A DNA stretch of 64,000 nucleotides. Origin: Pedobacter schmidteae. GTDB taxonomy: Bacteria; Bacteroidota; Bacteroidia; Sphingobacteriales; Sphingobacteriaceae. Positions 28,011 to 36,850 of this stretch are shown here, piece by piece. Where the stretch lies: contig NZ_LS999839.1 in the NCBI RefSeq assembly GCF_900564155.1, positions 865,097-929,096 on the forward strand, written 5' to 3'. The position numbers and the translations under genes were made by a program. Under the pieces are notes generated by a model. The model was not told the DNA's origin and did no database searches. It was given only the letters and a program-made list of their open reading frames with translations. How positions within the stretch are numbered: the stretch's first letter is position 1; each line of letters starts with the position of its first letter.

Positions 28011-28718
28011 TCAGTTTCTAACCAGCGTGCCAATCTCCTCACCTTTTGCTATTTTCATGAAATTACCTGTTTTATTCATATCAAAAACGATAATCGGCAA
28101 TTTATTTTCTTCACAAAGGGTAAAAGCAGTCATATCCATTACATTTAGGCCTTTATCATAAACTTCTTTGAAAGAAATTTCGGCATATTTAGTGGCATTA
28201 GGATCTTTTTCAGGATCAGCTGTATAAATTCCATCTACCCGGGTTCCTTTTAATACCACATCGGCTTTTATTTCTATAGCTCTCAGTGCTGCTGCCGAAT
28301 CGGTAGTAAAATAAGGATTGCCTGTACCGGCGCCAAAAATTACCACGCGGCCTTTTTCGAGGTGCCTTACCGCTCTTCTGCGAATAAAAGGTTCACAAAT
28401 CTGCTCCATCTTGATTGCGGTAAGCAAACGTGTTTTCAAACCAACCTTTTCTAAGGCATCCTGCAAAGCCATACTGTTAATTACCGTGGCCAGCATTCCC
28501 ATATAATCGGCCTGAGCACGGTCCATACCCGATTTTTCGGCGCTCAATCCTCTAAAAATATTACCTCCCCCAATAACAATTGCTATTTCCAGGCCTTGGG
28601 CATGCACAGCTTTAATGTCTTCTGCATACTGTCTTACCACCTCATTATCAATACCATATTGCTTTTCGCCCATCAGCGACTCGCCACTTAATTTTAGTAG
28701 GATCCGTTTATATTTCAT
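28011..28718 (-). CDS. pyrH: Uridylate kinase
   Basis: Phosphorylates UMP to UDP; a hexameric amino-acid-kinase-fold enzyme of 235 residues from the ATG at 28718 ([14 protein letters not shown]). An upstream in-frame ATG at 28763 would add 15 residues with no counterpart in the family, and it lies upstream of a good promoter. Motifs: KLSGESLMG near the N-terminus, [10 protein letters not shown], and [19 protein letters not shown]. It shares pyrimidine metabolism with carB, but they are not linked here. frr follows on the same strand. Confidence 0.96.
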   Translation of the reverse strand: MKYKRILLKLSGESLMGEKQYGIDNEVVRQYAEDIKAVHAQGLEIAIVIGGGNIFRGLSAEKSGMDRAQADYMGMLATVINSMALQDALEKVGLKTRLLTAIKMEQICEPFIRRRAVRHLEKGRVVIFGAGTGNPYFTTDSAAALRAIEIKADVVLKGTRVDGIYTADPEKDPNATKYAEISFKEVYDKGLNVMDMTAFTLCEENKLPIIVFDMNKTGNFMKIAKGEEIGTLVRN

Positions 28719-28723
28719 GGGGC

Positions 28724-28754
28724 CAAACTTAGATAAAATTGCTGAAAAGAGCAA
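28724..28754 (-). promoter_or_regulatory. Promoter of pyrH
   Basis: On the minus strand TTG (28754-28752), a 20-base spacer and TAAGTTTG (28731-28724) fit the Bacteroidota consensus. The -7 element ends five bases before the ATG, so the mRNA may be leaderless or nearly so. It supports the 28718 start over the 28763 one. Confidence 0.6.
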
Positions 28755-28831
28755 TTTTATCAATCTCTTCGCTGCAATTGAAAAAATAAAATGCTGCGAA
28801 AAAATAGTTAACTGTTTTAATTATCCAGGGA

Positions 28832-29938
28832 TCAAATTTGCAAACCCGCTTCAAAAACTTTATCCAGCTTTAGTTCCGGTGTCAGCAATAGTAAGTTGGC
28901 CGTATTTCCTGGCTTTAAAACCCCCAGTTGATCGCTCCAGCCCATCAGTCGTGCCGGGAATGACGCGGCCATTTTAAATGCCTCATTTAAAGGAATATCA
29001 CAATGCGCCACGCAGTTTTGCACCGCCTGCAGCATGGTGATGTTAGATCCTGACAACGTTCCGTCTGGCGTAATGAATTTATCACCCGATAGCTGATGCT
29101 GATAAGGACCAACATGGCATTCCGTAACGGCATCTGTGATCAAAAATAACCTATCTTTCATCAGTCTATGGCTCATCTTTACCATTTCAAAATCCACATG
29201 GTTTCCATCGGCAATAATGCTGGCCATAGCCTTGGAATGATTAAGTACAGCTACCGGTAAGTTAGGTGCCCGGTGATGAATGGCAGGCATCGCATTAAAC
29301 AAATGAGTGGTTGTCGCAAAACCTTTGTTATAAGCGGCTGTAGCCTGCTCAAAACTGGCGTCACTATGCCCTAAGGACAATACCACTTTATTATCCAGCA
29401 AATAATTGATCACCTTGTCATCCTGTAGCTCGGCCGCCAGGGTCATCATACTTACAGTGCCATCTGCAGCATCCAGTAAGCGCTTTACCTCATCCAGTTC
29501 GGCCTTATGAATATAGGCTTCCACATGTGCTCCCCGGCGCTTAGGATTCAGGTAAGGGCCTTCCAGATGCAATCCTTTAAAACCTTTGGCATGGGGGCGA
29601 TAAGCCTTTGCTGCTTCCAGGGCCTGGTACACAATTTCCATACTATTAGTAGCCACACATGCTAAAAAGGCCGCTGTTCCTTTAGCCATCAGGTCGGCCT
29701 CCATTTGCTGTAAGGTTTCTGCAGTAGGGTAGGCAGAGAAAAGCTGGCCGCCACTTCCATAAATCTGGAGATCAATAAAGGCTGCGCACAGGTAATTACC
29801 TCTGGCATCAATCTGCTCGTATCCTGCCGGAATTTCCGCATCGGTAATGCGGGCAATTTTTCCATTTTCAACCAAAACAGATTGGTTTATACACAACACA
29901 TCATCTTTAAAAAGCTTGCAATTGGTTATAGCGGTCAT
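28832..29938 (-). CDS. nagA: N-acetylglucosamine-6-phosphate deacetylase
   Basis: A 368-residue amidohydrolase that removes the acetyl group from GlcNAc-6-P in amino-sugar recycling. Metal and substrate motifs: HLEGPYLNPKRRGAH (the metal-binding Glu), SLGHSDA, TTHLFNAM and the catalytic Asp in ITDAV. The early HxH of many amidohydrolases is replaced (FIDLQIYGSGG), as in E. coli NagA. Its place between tsf and pyrH, in the ribosomal/translation cluster, is unusual, but a terminator after tsf and a promoter before pyrH make it a separate unit. Confidence 0.93.
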   Translation of the reverse strand: MTAITNCKLFKDDVLCINQSVLVENGKIARITDAEIPAGYEQIDARGNYLCAAFIDLQIYGSGGQLFSAYPTAETLQQMEADLMAKGTAAFLACVATNSMEIVYQALEAAKAYRPHAKGFKGLHLEGPYLNPKRRGAHVEAYIHKAELDEVKRLLDAADGTVSMMTLAAELQDDKVINYLLDNKVVLSLGHSDASFEQATAAYNKGFATTTHLFNAMPAIHHRAPNLPVAVLNHSKAMASIIADGNHVDFEMVKMSHRLMKDRLFLITDAVTECHVGPYQHQLSGDKFITPDGTLSGSNITMLQAVQNCVAHCDIPLNEAFKMAASFPARLMGWSDQLGVLKPGNTANLLLLTPELKLDKVFEAGLQI

Positions 29939-29978
29939 AATCCAAAGATAAGAGAATGATTGGTCAAATTTTAGGCAT

Positions 29979-30005
29979 AAAAAAAGCCTTCTGAAAACAG
30001 AAGGC
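29979..30005 (-). terminator. Terminator of the rplM-rpsI-rpsB-tsf operon
   Basis: An 8-bp stem (29986-29993 with 29998-30005) with an AAAA loop is followed on the minus strand by seven T residues (29985-29979). Confidence 0.88.
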
Positions 30006-30027
30006 CCTTCTAAAAATTAATTAAATA

Positions 30028-30867
30028 TTAAGCTCCTAATTGTACGCGTTTAAATGCAACAACAGTTAAACCGTTAGCAACATCATTTAAGAATTTACGT
30101 ACATCTTTAGATGAATCTTTAACAAACTCCTGGTTCAACAAAGTGCTTTCTTTGTAGAACTTGTTCAATTTACCAGCAGCAATTTTTTCCACCATTTCTT
30201 CTGGTTTACCTTCTGCACGGATTTGTTCTTTAGCAATTTCAGTTTCACGCTCGATAGTAGTAGCATCAACATCACCTTTATCCAAAGCAACCGGGTTCAT
30301 TGCAGCAATTTGCATAGCTACATCTTTACCAGCTTCTTCAACACCTGCACCAGCCTGATTTAAAGCAACCAAAACACCTAAACGGTAGTTACCGTGGATG
30401 TAAGGAACTACTAATTCGCCAGTAACGGTTGCAAATTTAGAGATACCGATTTTCTCACCAATTTTACCAGTGTTTTCAACGATGATATCAGAAACTTTTT
30501 GTCCATCAATTTCAAGAGCCAAAAGTTCTTCTAAAGAAGCAGCGTTTTTCTCGATAGCTAAATCAGTAAATTTACCAGCCAAAGCAACGAAATCAGCATT
30601 TTTAGCAACGAAGTCAGTTTCGCAGTTTAATTCAACTACTACACCACGTTTGCCATCAGCAGTCGCTTTAGCGATAACTACACCTTCGTTAGAATCACGA
30701 TCCTGACGAGAAGCAGCAACTTTAGCACCTTTTTTACGTAAATAATCAACCGCAGCTTCGAAATCACCATTAGCTTCGATTAACGCTTTTTTGCAGTCCA
30801 TCATACCAGCACCAGTTTGTTGGCGCAATTTGTTTACATCAGCTGCAGAAATTTGTACTGTAGACAT
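30028..30867 (-). CDS. tsf: Translation elongation factor Ts
   Basis: Nucleotide-exchange factor for EF-Tu, 279 residues. The N-terminal UBA-like domain (VNKLRQQTGAGMMDCKKALIEANGDFEAAVDYLRKKG) and the core block GVVVELNCETDFVAKN are clear. The gene follows rpsB in the standard order and is the last gene of the operon, with a strong terminator after it. Confidence 0.97.
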   Translation of the reverse strand: MSTVQISAADVNKLRQQTGAGMMDCKKALIEANGDFEAAVDYLRKKGAKVAASRQDRDSNEGVVIAKATADGKRGVVVELNCETDFVAKNADFVALAGKFTDLAIEKNAASLEELLALEIDGQKVSDIIVENTGKIGEKIGISKFATVTGELVVPYIHGNYRLGVLVALNQAGAGVEEAGKDVAMQIAAMNPVALDKGDVDATTIERETEIAKEQIRAEGKPEEMVEKIAAGKLNKFYKESTLLNQEFVKDSSKDVRKFLNDVANGLTVVAFKRVQLGA

Positions 30868-30964
30868 TTTATTTCTTTTTAAGTTTTTATCAAAAAATTA
30901 AGGGTTGTGCACGACTTGTTGTAGTATAAACTGCAACGCACCATACACAACCCAATTATATTAT

Positions 30965-31789
30965 TTAAGCTTCTTCGCTTGTACCTTCTTCAGTATCAGC
31001 TTCTACTTTTTTTCTTCTTGCACCAGGCGCAGCAGCTTCCGGAGCATCAGCAGCAGCTTTAGCAGCTACAGCTTCTTTTTCAGTTTCCTCATCTTTTTCG
31101 CGTTTGCGCTCATCTAAACCTTCTTCAATTGCTTTGATGATTACATCAGTAATTAAAGAGATTGATTTAGTAGCATCATCATTCGCCGGGATAGGGAAAT
31201 CGATGTTAGAAGGATCAGAGTTGGTATCAACCATTGCAAAAGTTGGAATGTTTAATTTCAACGCTTCGCTAACAGCGATGTGCTCTTTTTTCACGTCAAT
31301 TAAAAAGATAGCAGCTGGCAAACGGTTTAAGTCTGCGATACCACCTAATAAGCTTTCCAATTTGATACGCTCACGTTGGATCATTAAACGTTCTTTTTTA
31401 GAAAGAATCGAATAAGTACCGTCTTTAGTCATTTTATCGATGGTAACCATCTTTTTGATTGACTTACGTACAGTAGCAAAGTTGGTCAACATACCACCTA
31501 ACCAACGCTCGGTTACGTACGGCATGTTTACTTTTTTTGCCTGATCAGCAACGATTTCTTTAGCTTGTTTCTTAGTAGCTACAAAAAGAATCTTACGACC
31601 AGATTTAACGATCTGTTTGATTGCTGAAGCAGCTTCTTCAGTTTTAGTTAAAGTTTTATTTAAATCTATAATGTGGATACCATTGCGCTCCATGAAAATG
31701 TATGGGGCCATTTTTGGGTTCCATTTACGGGTAAGGTGACCAAAGTGTACACCTGCATCCAATAAGTCTTGATATGTAGTTCTTGCCAT
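30965..31789 (-). CDS. rpsB: 30S ribosomal protein S2
   Basis: Ribosomal protein uS2, 274 residues. Family blocks: VHFGHLTRKWNPKM, YIFMERNGIHIIDLNKT, VTERWLGGMLTNF and DTNSDPSNIDFPIPANDDA. After the conserved fold (about residue 228) it carries an Ala/Glu/Lys-rich, probably disordered tail of roughly 45 residues. It is followed by tsf, as in most bacteria. Confidence 0.97.
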   Translation of the reverse strand: MARTTYQDLLDAGVHFGHLTRKWNPKMAPYIFMERNGIHIIDLNKTLTKTEEAASAIKQIVKSGRKILFVATKKQAKEIVADQAKKVNMPYVTERWLGGMLTNFATVRKSIKKMVTIDKMTKDGTYSILSKKERLMIQRERIKLESLLGGIADLNRLPAAIFLIDVKKEHIAVSEALKLNIPTFAMVDTNSDPSNIDFPIPANDDATKSISLITDVIIKAIEEGLDERKREKDEETEKEAVAAKAAADAPEAAAPGARRKKVEADTEEGTSEEA

Positions 31790-31807
31790 TGTTTTGTCTC
31801 CTTAAGA

Positions 31808-32194
31808 TTAACGTTTACTGAATTGGAATTTCTTACGTGCTTTCTTGCGTCCTGGTTTTTTACGCTCAACCATACGCATATCACGGGTCATTAACCCTTT
31901 AGCGCGTAATGCTGGTTTCTTCTCAGCATCTAATTCAACAATAGCCTTAGCAATAGCTAAACGAACAGCTTCTGCCTGACCTTTAACGCCACCACCGGCA
32001 ACATTTACAGTTACATCATACTGACCAACAAGTTCTGAAACTTCGAACGATTGGTTAACGATGTATTGTAAAGGCAATGTTGGGAAATATTCTTTGTGAT
32101 CTTTACCGTTTACGGTAATAGTGCCGTTGCCATCTTTTAAGTAGATACGTGCAACTGCAGTTTTTCTTCTTCCTGAAGTGTTAGTAACTGACAT
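31808..32194 (-). CDS. rpsI: 30S ribosomal protein S9
   Basis: Ribosomal protein uS9, 128 residues. It shows GRRKTAVARIYL at the N-terminus, the GGGVKGQAEAVRLAIAKA block and the basic C-terminal tail ending FQFSKR, whose last Arg reaches the P-site tRNA in this family. It lies 11 bases after rplM and 18 bases before rpsB, all one operon. Confidence 0.98.
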   Translation of the reverse strand: MSVTNTSGRRKTAVARIYLKDGNGTITVNGKDHKEYFPTLPLQYIVNQSFEVSELVGQYDVTVNVAGGGVKGQAEAVRLAIAKAIVELDAEKKPALRAKGLMTRDMRMVERKKPGRKKARKKFQFSKR

Positions 32195-32205
32195 TTCTTC
32201 TTAAA

Positions 32206-32649
32206 TTAAAGTTTAATGGTTTTTGGTGATTGTGCTGCATGAGGATGTTCTGCACCTGTATAAACAAAAAGGTTGGTGTATAATTTAGCACCAAGTTTAG
32301 TTTTAGGTAACATACCACGAACAGCTTTCTCGATAACACGCTTAGGGTGTTTCGCCAATAACTCTTTCGGAGAAATGAAACGCTGACCACCTGGATAACC
32401 AGTGTAAGAAATATAAACTTTGTCGTTCATTTTATTTCCGGTCAACTTAATTTTGTCTGCATTAATAACAATAACGTTATCACCGCAGTCTACGTGTGGG
32501 GTATACTCAGGCTTGTTTTTACCACGGATGATCATAGCGATCTTCGATGACAAGCGCCCCAAAATCTCGCCTTCAGCATCCACAACAACCCACTGTTTGT
32601 TAACAGTTTTTGCATTGGCAGAGACAGTTTTGTAACTTAACGTATTCAC
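32206..32649 (-). CDS. rplM: 50S ribosomal protein L13
   Basis: Ribosomal protein uL13, 147 residues. It shows WVVVDAEGEILGRLSSKIA, the DNVIVINADKIKLTGNK block and the GMLPKTKLGAKLYTNLFVY region. It is the first gene of the rplM-rpsI-rpsB-tsf operon, preceded by a near-consensus promoter and a palindrome at the predicted transcript start. Confidence 0.98.
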   Translation of the reverse strand: MNTLSYKTVSANAKTVNKQWVVVDAEGEILGRLSSKIAMIIRGKNKPEYTPHVDCGDNVIVINADKIKLTGNKMNDKVYISYTGYPGGQRFISPKELLAKHPKRVIEKAVRGMLPKTKLGAKLYTNLFVYTGAEHPHAAQSPKTIKL

Positions 32650-32685
32650 TTGCTTGTATTTAATTTGTTTAACAATTATTTATTC

Positions 32686-32701
32686 CCCTAAAATTTTAGG
32701 G
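32686..32701. promoter_or_regulatory. 16-bp perfect palindrome at the rplM transcript start
   Basis: CCCTAAAATTTTAGGG lies directly after the -7 element of the ribosomal operon promoter, so it begins within a few bases of the expected +1. It could be a repressor or stringent-type operator on DNA, or a 5'-terminal hairpin on the mRNA. Confidence 0.5.
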
Positions 32702-32705
32702 ACTG

Positions 32706-32736
32706 CAAAGATAGATAGAAATATTTAATTGTCAAA
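32706..32736 (-). promoter_or_regulatory. Promoter of the rplM-rpsI-rpsB-tsf operon
   Basis: On the minus strand TTTG (32736-32733), a 19-base spacer and TATCTTTG (32713-32706) are a perfect match to the Bacteroidota housekeeping consensus. The leader to the rplM ATG is about 50 bases. Confidence 0.82.
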
Positions 32737-32802
32737 CAGTTGAACAAATATTTATTTAACTGCTAACAATTATTTCATTTACAGCAAGCCCGCAGCGGTA
32801 CA

Positions 32803-33408
32803 TTAAAGTTCCTTCAGCTGAGCCATCCAAACCGTCGCATTGCCACAGTTGGGGTCGTTTACCTTATGTTTCAGCACCTTAAACCCGTTCTCTTCTAACA
32901 GTGCGGCGTATGCTTCGGTACTTAAGGATGCATGAAACAGATTTTCGCCTCCATTCATTCCCCAGGCTTCGCCATGTTCTGTCCCGGAGGTAAAAAGCAA
33001 AATGCCCTTAGGTTTCAAATGTTTTTTAAAGATCTCAAACATAACAGGTTGGTCGGCCGTCTGTAAATGAAAAAAACTATCCCAGGCAATTACCGCATCA
33101 AACTGTTCTTTCAAAGCCAGATACCGCATATCGGCAAGTACAAACCGGGTAGCAGGAAAGTTCTGAATGGCAATATCCAGCATTTTAAAACTGGCATCTA
33201 CGCCCACCACCTTTAGGCCTTGCGTTTGCAGATAATTCAAAATAGGCATCCCGGTACCACAGCCTATATCTAAAACAGTAGCACCCGGCTCTAAAAAACT
33301 GAGGAGCTTATCCAGATAATCTTTTTCCAGTAAACCCCGGTATCGGTTTTCATCATACCAACCGGCTATTTTGTTGTATACCTCAAAAACATTTTCACGA
33401 TTATTCAT
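32803..33408 (-). CDS. Class I SAM-dependent methyltransferase
   Basis: A 201-residue Rossmann-fold methyltransferase. Motif I VLDIGCGTGMPIL (about 45-57) binds SAM; the acidic end of strand 2 appears in VVGVDAS, and later blocks include FVLADMR and VIAWDSFFHL. No extra domain reveals a substrate, though the N-terminal KIAGWYDENRYR is typical of small-molecule or quinone-type methyltransferases. It is transcribed away from the orphan gene at 33704. A -7-like TATTTTTG sits on the minus strand at 33437-33430. Confidence 0.85.
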   Translation of the reverse strand: MNNRENVFEVYNKIAGWYDENRYRGLLEKDYLDKLLSFLEPGATVLDIGCGTGMPILNYLQTQGLKVVGVDASFKMLDIAIQNFPATRFVLADMRYLALKEQFDAVIAWDSFFHLQTADQPVMFEIFKKHLKPKGILLFTSGTEHGEAWGMNGGENLFHASLSTEAYAALLEENGFKVLKHKVNDPNCGNATVWMAQLKEL

Positions 33409-33467
33409 ATTCTGCCATCACTATAAAAGCAAAAATACACATAAATCAGGTCGGGTTACCTTAAAAA

Positions 33468-33481
33468 ATGCCCTAGGGCAT
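33468..33481. promoter_or_regulatory. 14-bp perfect palindrome in a divergent intergenic region
   Basis: ATGCCCTAGGGCAT lies upstream of the methyltransferase promoter. An operator is possible. Nothing else is recognisable in 33409-33703 (295 bases). Confidence 0.3.
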
Positions 33482-33703
33482 ACTACACAAAGCCTATTAT
33501 TTAGAAATTATAATTTCCAGTAGCTTCTTTGGCTCCTGACGGTTATCCCAAAAGGAAGTTACCAGACCTACACTCCCCAGGAACCCGTCAGAAAAACCTT
33601 CCAGGCAGACAGGGCACGAGATCATAAATACCTAGCACTAGCTATTGTTTCTGCTGGGACAAATGCTGAAGTTTATTAGATCTAACCAATAACCCCTATT
33701 GTT

Positions 33704-34642
33704 ATGAAAAGATTTTGCTTTTGCTTATTGATACTATTAAGCTTTTACCGGGTTTTGGCCCAAAACCGGGGCGACCACCGGACAGCCTGGAGCGTAGCCA
33801 AACCAGCGCCTTGCTTTCCCAATCTCTATGTATCCTATATGTCTCTTGGCTATGAACCTTCGGTAACTGCATATGCCTTCAATTGGCGCATCGAGAACCG
33901 CTCAGACAAACGCGTCAGTTTCACTTTTGCGCCATGGATCGTTGCCGCGGATGGCAAAACGAAGGAAAAGATGAACGGCGGGCTATTTACACTCGATCCA
34001 GGGCAATTGTATACCCATTCACCGGGATACAATAAAATACTACCACAGGCAAGTGCTATGGAATTCTTTATATCGGCCTATAGTGACGTAAAAGGCGGCC
34101 CGTCTTATAACTGCGTAAACGGAACAAAATACTGCGTATCTAACTGTGGTGGCACAAGTCAGGCTTCAAATACCGGCTCCAACTCAGTTTCAAGGTCAGG
34201 ATCCGGTACAACTGCCGGAGCAATTAATGGATCAACCTCAGGATCAGGTCCCGCCCAAAAATCCGGAACGGCTTCGGCCAAACCGAATACCGCTGAGATC
34301 ACCCTGCAGGCAACCCGCGGTACCTACCGTGTCAGGGCTGTAAAAGATGAAGTACAGTGTCCAGGCAGCATCCGCATTGGCCTGGATCCCGATGATAGCG
34401 ATGGAAAAAAATTGACGATCTATGCCATGCCCAAAGCTGACAGCGGAACCTTTACCTCTGATAGTAGAGGTGGATCCTGCGCGCTCAATGTCATCCTGTA
34501 CTGGTTCGAAAGCGGAAAATATCGCTATACCTCGCCCAATCTAACCCTTACCAAAACCGGCCCCAATAGCTTTACCTTTACTGGTACACTCAATAGCGGA
34601 GAAACGATTAGCGGATCTGGAAATTATACGCTGCCACAATAG
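33704..34642 (+). CDS. Secreted protein with Ser/Gly-rich linker, unknown function
   Basis: A 312-residue protein with a signal peptide (MKRFCFCLLILLSF, cleavage after VLAQ near residue 20). An N-terminal beta-rich domain (about 25-150) contains four Cys near its end (NCVNGTKYCVSNCGG). A Ser/Gly/Thr low-complexity linker (about 150-200) joins a C-terminal beta-rich domain with two further Cys. I recognise no family. Two small folded modules on a flexible linker suggest an exported binding or adhesion protein; that is inference only. Confidence 0.6.
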   Translation: MKRFCFCLLILLSFYRVLAQNRGDHRTAWSVAKPAPCFPNLYVSYMSLGYEPSVTAYAFNWRIENRSDKRVSFTFAPWIVAADGKTKEKMNGGLFTLDPGQLYTHSPGYNKILPQASAMEFFISAYSDVKGGPSYNCVNGTKYCVSNCGGTSQASNTGSNSVSRSGSGTTAGAINGSTSGSGPAQKSGTASAKPNTAEITLQATRGTYRVRAVKDEVQCPGSIRIGLDPDDSDGKKLTIYAMPKADSGTFTSDSRGGSCALNVILYWFESGKYRYTSPNLTLTKTGPNSFTFTGTLNSGETISGSGNYTLPQ

Positions 34643-34711
34643 TTTTTTCAAAAGGCCTGCTAGTTCATTTATTGCTTTTTCGTGCTTATCTTTATAGATA
34701 AGTTAGAAAAA

Positions 34712-35101
34712 ATGTTTACAGCAGAACAAATCAAAACGGCCCACGACAAAGTAAAATCAGGCGCAGATTTTCCATCATACATTCAGGAAATTAAGGCATT
34801 AGGTGTCACCCACTATGAAGCCTATGTATCCGATGGGCATATTGACTATCACGGCGTTGGCGGCTATACAGCGAAAGTGCAGGCAAAGTATGAAACCATA
34901 TCCATTTCCGACACCCCAAACGCTGAAGAATTTAAGGCACAACTATTGGCTCACCAACAGGGAAAAACGGATTTTCTTACTTTCATTAAAATGTGTGCAA
35001 CATGTGGCATCGAAAAGTGGGCAATATGCATGGATAAAATGACCTGTACCTATTACGACAAAGCCGGCAATGAAATCCTGACAGAAGAAATCCCTCACTA
35101 G
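34712..35101 (+). CDS. DUF1398 (YbcV-like) family protein
   Basis: A 129-residue soluble protein from the ATG at 34712 (MFTAEQIKTAH). A GTG at 34682 would add ten residues that look like leader sequence. The central block GVTHYEAYVSDGHIDYHG and the C-terminal CGIEKWAICMDKMTCTYYDKAGN match DUF1398 proteins, whose role is unknown. It stands alone, 69 bases after the secreted-protein gene on the same strand. Confidence 0.8.
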   Translation: MFTAEQIKTAHDKVKSGADFPSYIQEIKALGVTHYEAYVSDGHIDYHGVGGYTAKVQAKYETISISDTPNAEEFKAQLLAHQQGKTDFLTFIKMCATCGIEKWAICMDKMTCTYYDKAGNEILTEEIPH

Positions 35102-35206
35102 CGTCTATTTCTTCTTAAGTTTTCCAGGATAGGGTATTTTGCAAAAAGCTCTTCATCTGTTTCCGAATATGATACTATCAAATAGTTTTATTGATTGCAT
35201 AAAAAC

Positions 35207-35339
35207 AATCAGGCTGTATTACTAATCCGCGATCGTCATCCTGAAATAAATTTACTTCGTAGCTTTCCACTGCGCTCCAGGTTAGGACAACGAAACGCAT
35301 AAAGAATAACATGAACCGAATTAATAATACAGCCTGATT
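35207..35339. repeat. 133-bp composite element bounded by 15-bp perfect inverted repeats
   Basis: AATCAGGCTGTATTA at 35207-35221 is repeated in perfect inverted form at 35325-35339. The 103 bases between hold a degraded copy of the palindromic repeat family seen elsewhere here (GTCATCCTGAAATAAATTTA from 35235, with a decayed partner ending near 35290). No ORF. It lies between DUF1398 and the end of the TlpA-like gene and could also serve as that gene's 3' hairpin. Confidence 0.6.
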
Positions 35340-35352
35340 AAAAGTTATAAAA

Positions 35353-36795
35353 TTACTTTGCCCCTAAGGCTTCGTTTATTTTAGTGACTGTGATATCCTG
35401 GCTCGGCCTTGGTGCATTGTTGTCAAAAATTTTCCCGTCCTTGCCAATAATGATGTAATGGGGTACGCCATTGATATTAAATGCACGTCCTACCGGGCTT
35501 TTAAAACCTCCGGCCGATAACAAATGAACACCCTCAATTTTGTCTTCAGCAATAGCTTTTTTCCAAAGGTCGCTCCGGTCATCTATACTGACATATAAAA
35601 ACACCACATTTTTATTGTCTTTAAACTGAGCATGCAACTTAGGGCTGCCATTCTTCATTTCATACCTGCATGGGCCACACCAGCTGGCCCAAAAATCCAT
35701 ATACACCACTTTACCCGCAAAATCCTTCATCTCTACATCTTTTCCATTTTCGTCTGTCAACACAAAATGCGGCGGTACCTTACCTACATTGGTTTTAGCA
35801 TAATTATCATAGCTGGTCAAAGTTTTCTTACCATCTTCACCAAGGGCATATTTGGCCAGATATTTTTCCAGCAAAGGTTTAAACGTCTCTACATCCTTTG
35901 CGCGGTTAAAGGCCGATTGCAGCGCATTGCCCAGCGCCAGGCTACGCAACTTACCGGTAAAATGCTTTTCAATCAGCTCATAATTCATTGCCGTCCGTTT
36001 TTCAATAGAAAGGGTACTGTCCAACATTCCCTGTCCGGCCAACACTTTTGACCTTAAAAAGTCGACATAGGTATAGGTCATAAAATTACTATAAGTTTTG
36101 TTGGAAAGCAGCGCATCATCCTGTTTCACATCCTTGTCCAGATCCCAGTAACCATCCGGTATCACCGTTGATAGTTTACGCTTTCCGTAGATCCGCAAAG
36201 TGCCCGGTGTACCAAAAGCCTTACTTTTCTTTGCATACACGAAATTGACCATCTGATCTTTATAAAAAGCCGGGCTCACCTTTTGCTTGTTGGCTGCTAA
36301 AAAGTTGATAGACGCGTCGGATATTTGGGTAAACAACTTCAGGAGGTCATTTCCAGACATTTTTTCAAAATCTGCTTTATCCCAAAGCCCTATTTCCCTC
36401 TTTTTGTCCTCATACAAAATCTCCTGTTTCATCGCCCCTTTTCCCGAGAATTTGATGTTACCCGCAGCGTCAATTACCATTTGGATATGGTCTCCACTTT
36501 CCAGGTGCAGGTCATTTCTCCAGCGCTTAGGAACTTCTGCTCCAACGGTAATTACACGCGGAAAAGATGGTTTAAAATTGAGCACAAAACGCCCCTGCTG
36601 ATTGGGTTTCACCATCTCAACATCCTCTTTTGAGGGGTCATGCACCCACATCGAATCTACTTTAACCGGGTATTGTAGCTCAACAATAGCACCTGTTGCT
36701 TTTGTTTTGCTTTGTGCTGATGCAACACCTATGCTCCCGCACAGGATCAGCAACATCGTCATTATTTTCTTTTTCATTTGTTTATAGTTTTTCAT
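35353..36795 (-). CDS. TlpA-like thioredoxin-domain protein of uptake locus 2
   Basis: A 480-residue exported protein (signal peptide ending VASAQ; start at 36795, with ATG at 36777 as a good alternative). The N-terminal 330 residues are a DUF4369-like beta domain plus a helical region as in other Bacteroidota AhpC/TSA-thioredoxin fusions. The C-terminal TlpA/thioredoxin domain (about 335-480) has the redox motif WCGPC at 372-376 and the cis-Pro loop NGVPHYI. Periplasmic thiol-disulfide reductase is the likely activity. It lies 55 bases after susD on the same strand, so it is probably co-expressed with the SusCD pair; such thioredoxins are frequent at SusCD loci without polysaccharide enzymes. 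Confidence 0.85.
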   Translation of the reverse strand: MKNYKQMKKKIMTMLLILCGSIGVASAQSKTKATGAIVELQYPVKVDSMWVHDPSKEDVEMVKPNQQGRFVLNFKPSFPRVITVGAEVPKRWRNDLHLESGDHIQMVIDAAGNIKFSGKGAMKQEILYEDKKREIGLWDKADFEKMSGNDLLKLFTQISDASINFLAANKQKVSPAFYKDQMVNFVYAKKSKAFGTPGTLRIYGKRKLSTVIPDGYWDLDKDVKQDDALLSNKTYSNFMTYTYVDFLRSKVLAGQGMLDSTLSIEKRTAMNYELIEKHFTGKLRSLALGNALQSAFNRAKDVETFKPLLEKYLAKYALGEDGKKTLTSYDNYAKTNVGKVPPHFVLTDENGKDVEMKDFAGKVVYMDFWASWCGPCRYEMKNGSPKLHAQFKDNKNVVFLYVSIDDRSDLWKKAIAEDKIEGVHLLSAGGFKSPVGRAFNINGVPHYIIIGKDGKIFDNNAPRPSQDITVTKINEALGAK

Positions 36796-36850
36796 CTGTT
36801 TTATAATTTATCTTTTATCTGTGATGAGGCGATTAGATTAATAAATATAC

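Noticed and set aside
28719..28763. Upstream in-frame ATG for pyrH
   Set aside because: The extra 15 residues are not family sequence and overlap a good promoter whose -7 box sits just before the chosen ATG.
35632..36051. Open frame of 139 codons on the plus strand
   Set aside because: Antisense to the thioredoxin-domain gene, with no recognisable domain and a Cys/His/Phe-rich shadow composition.
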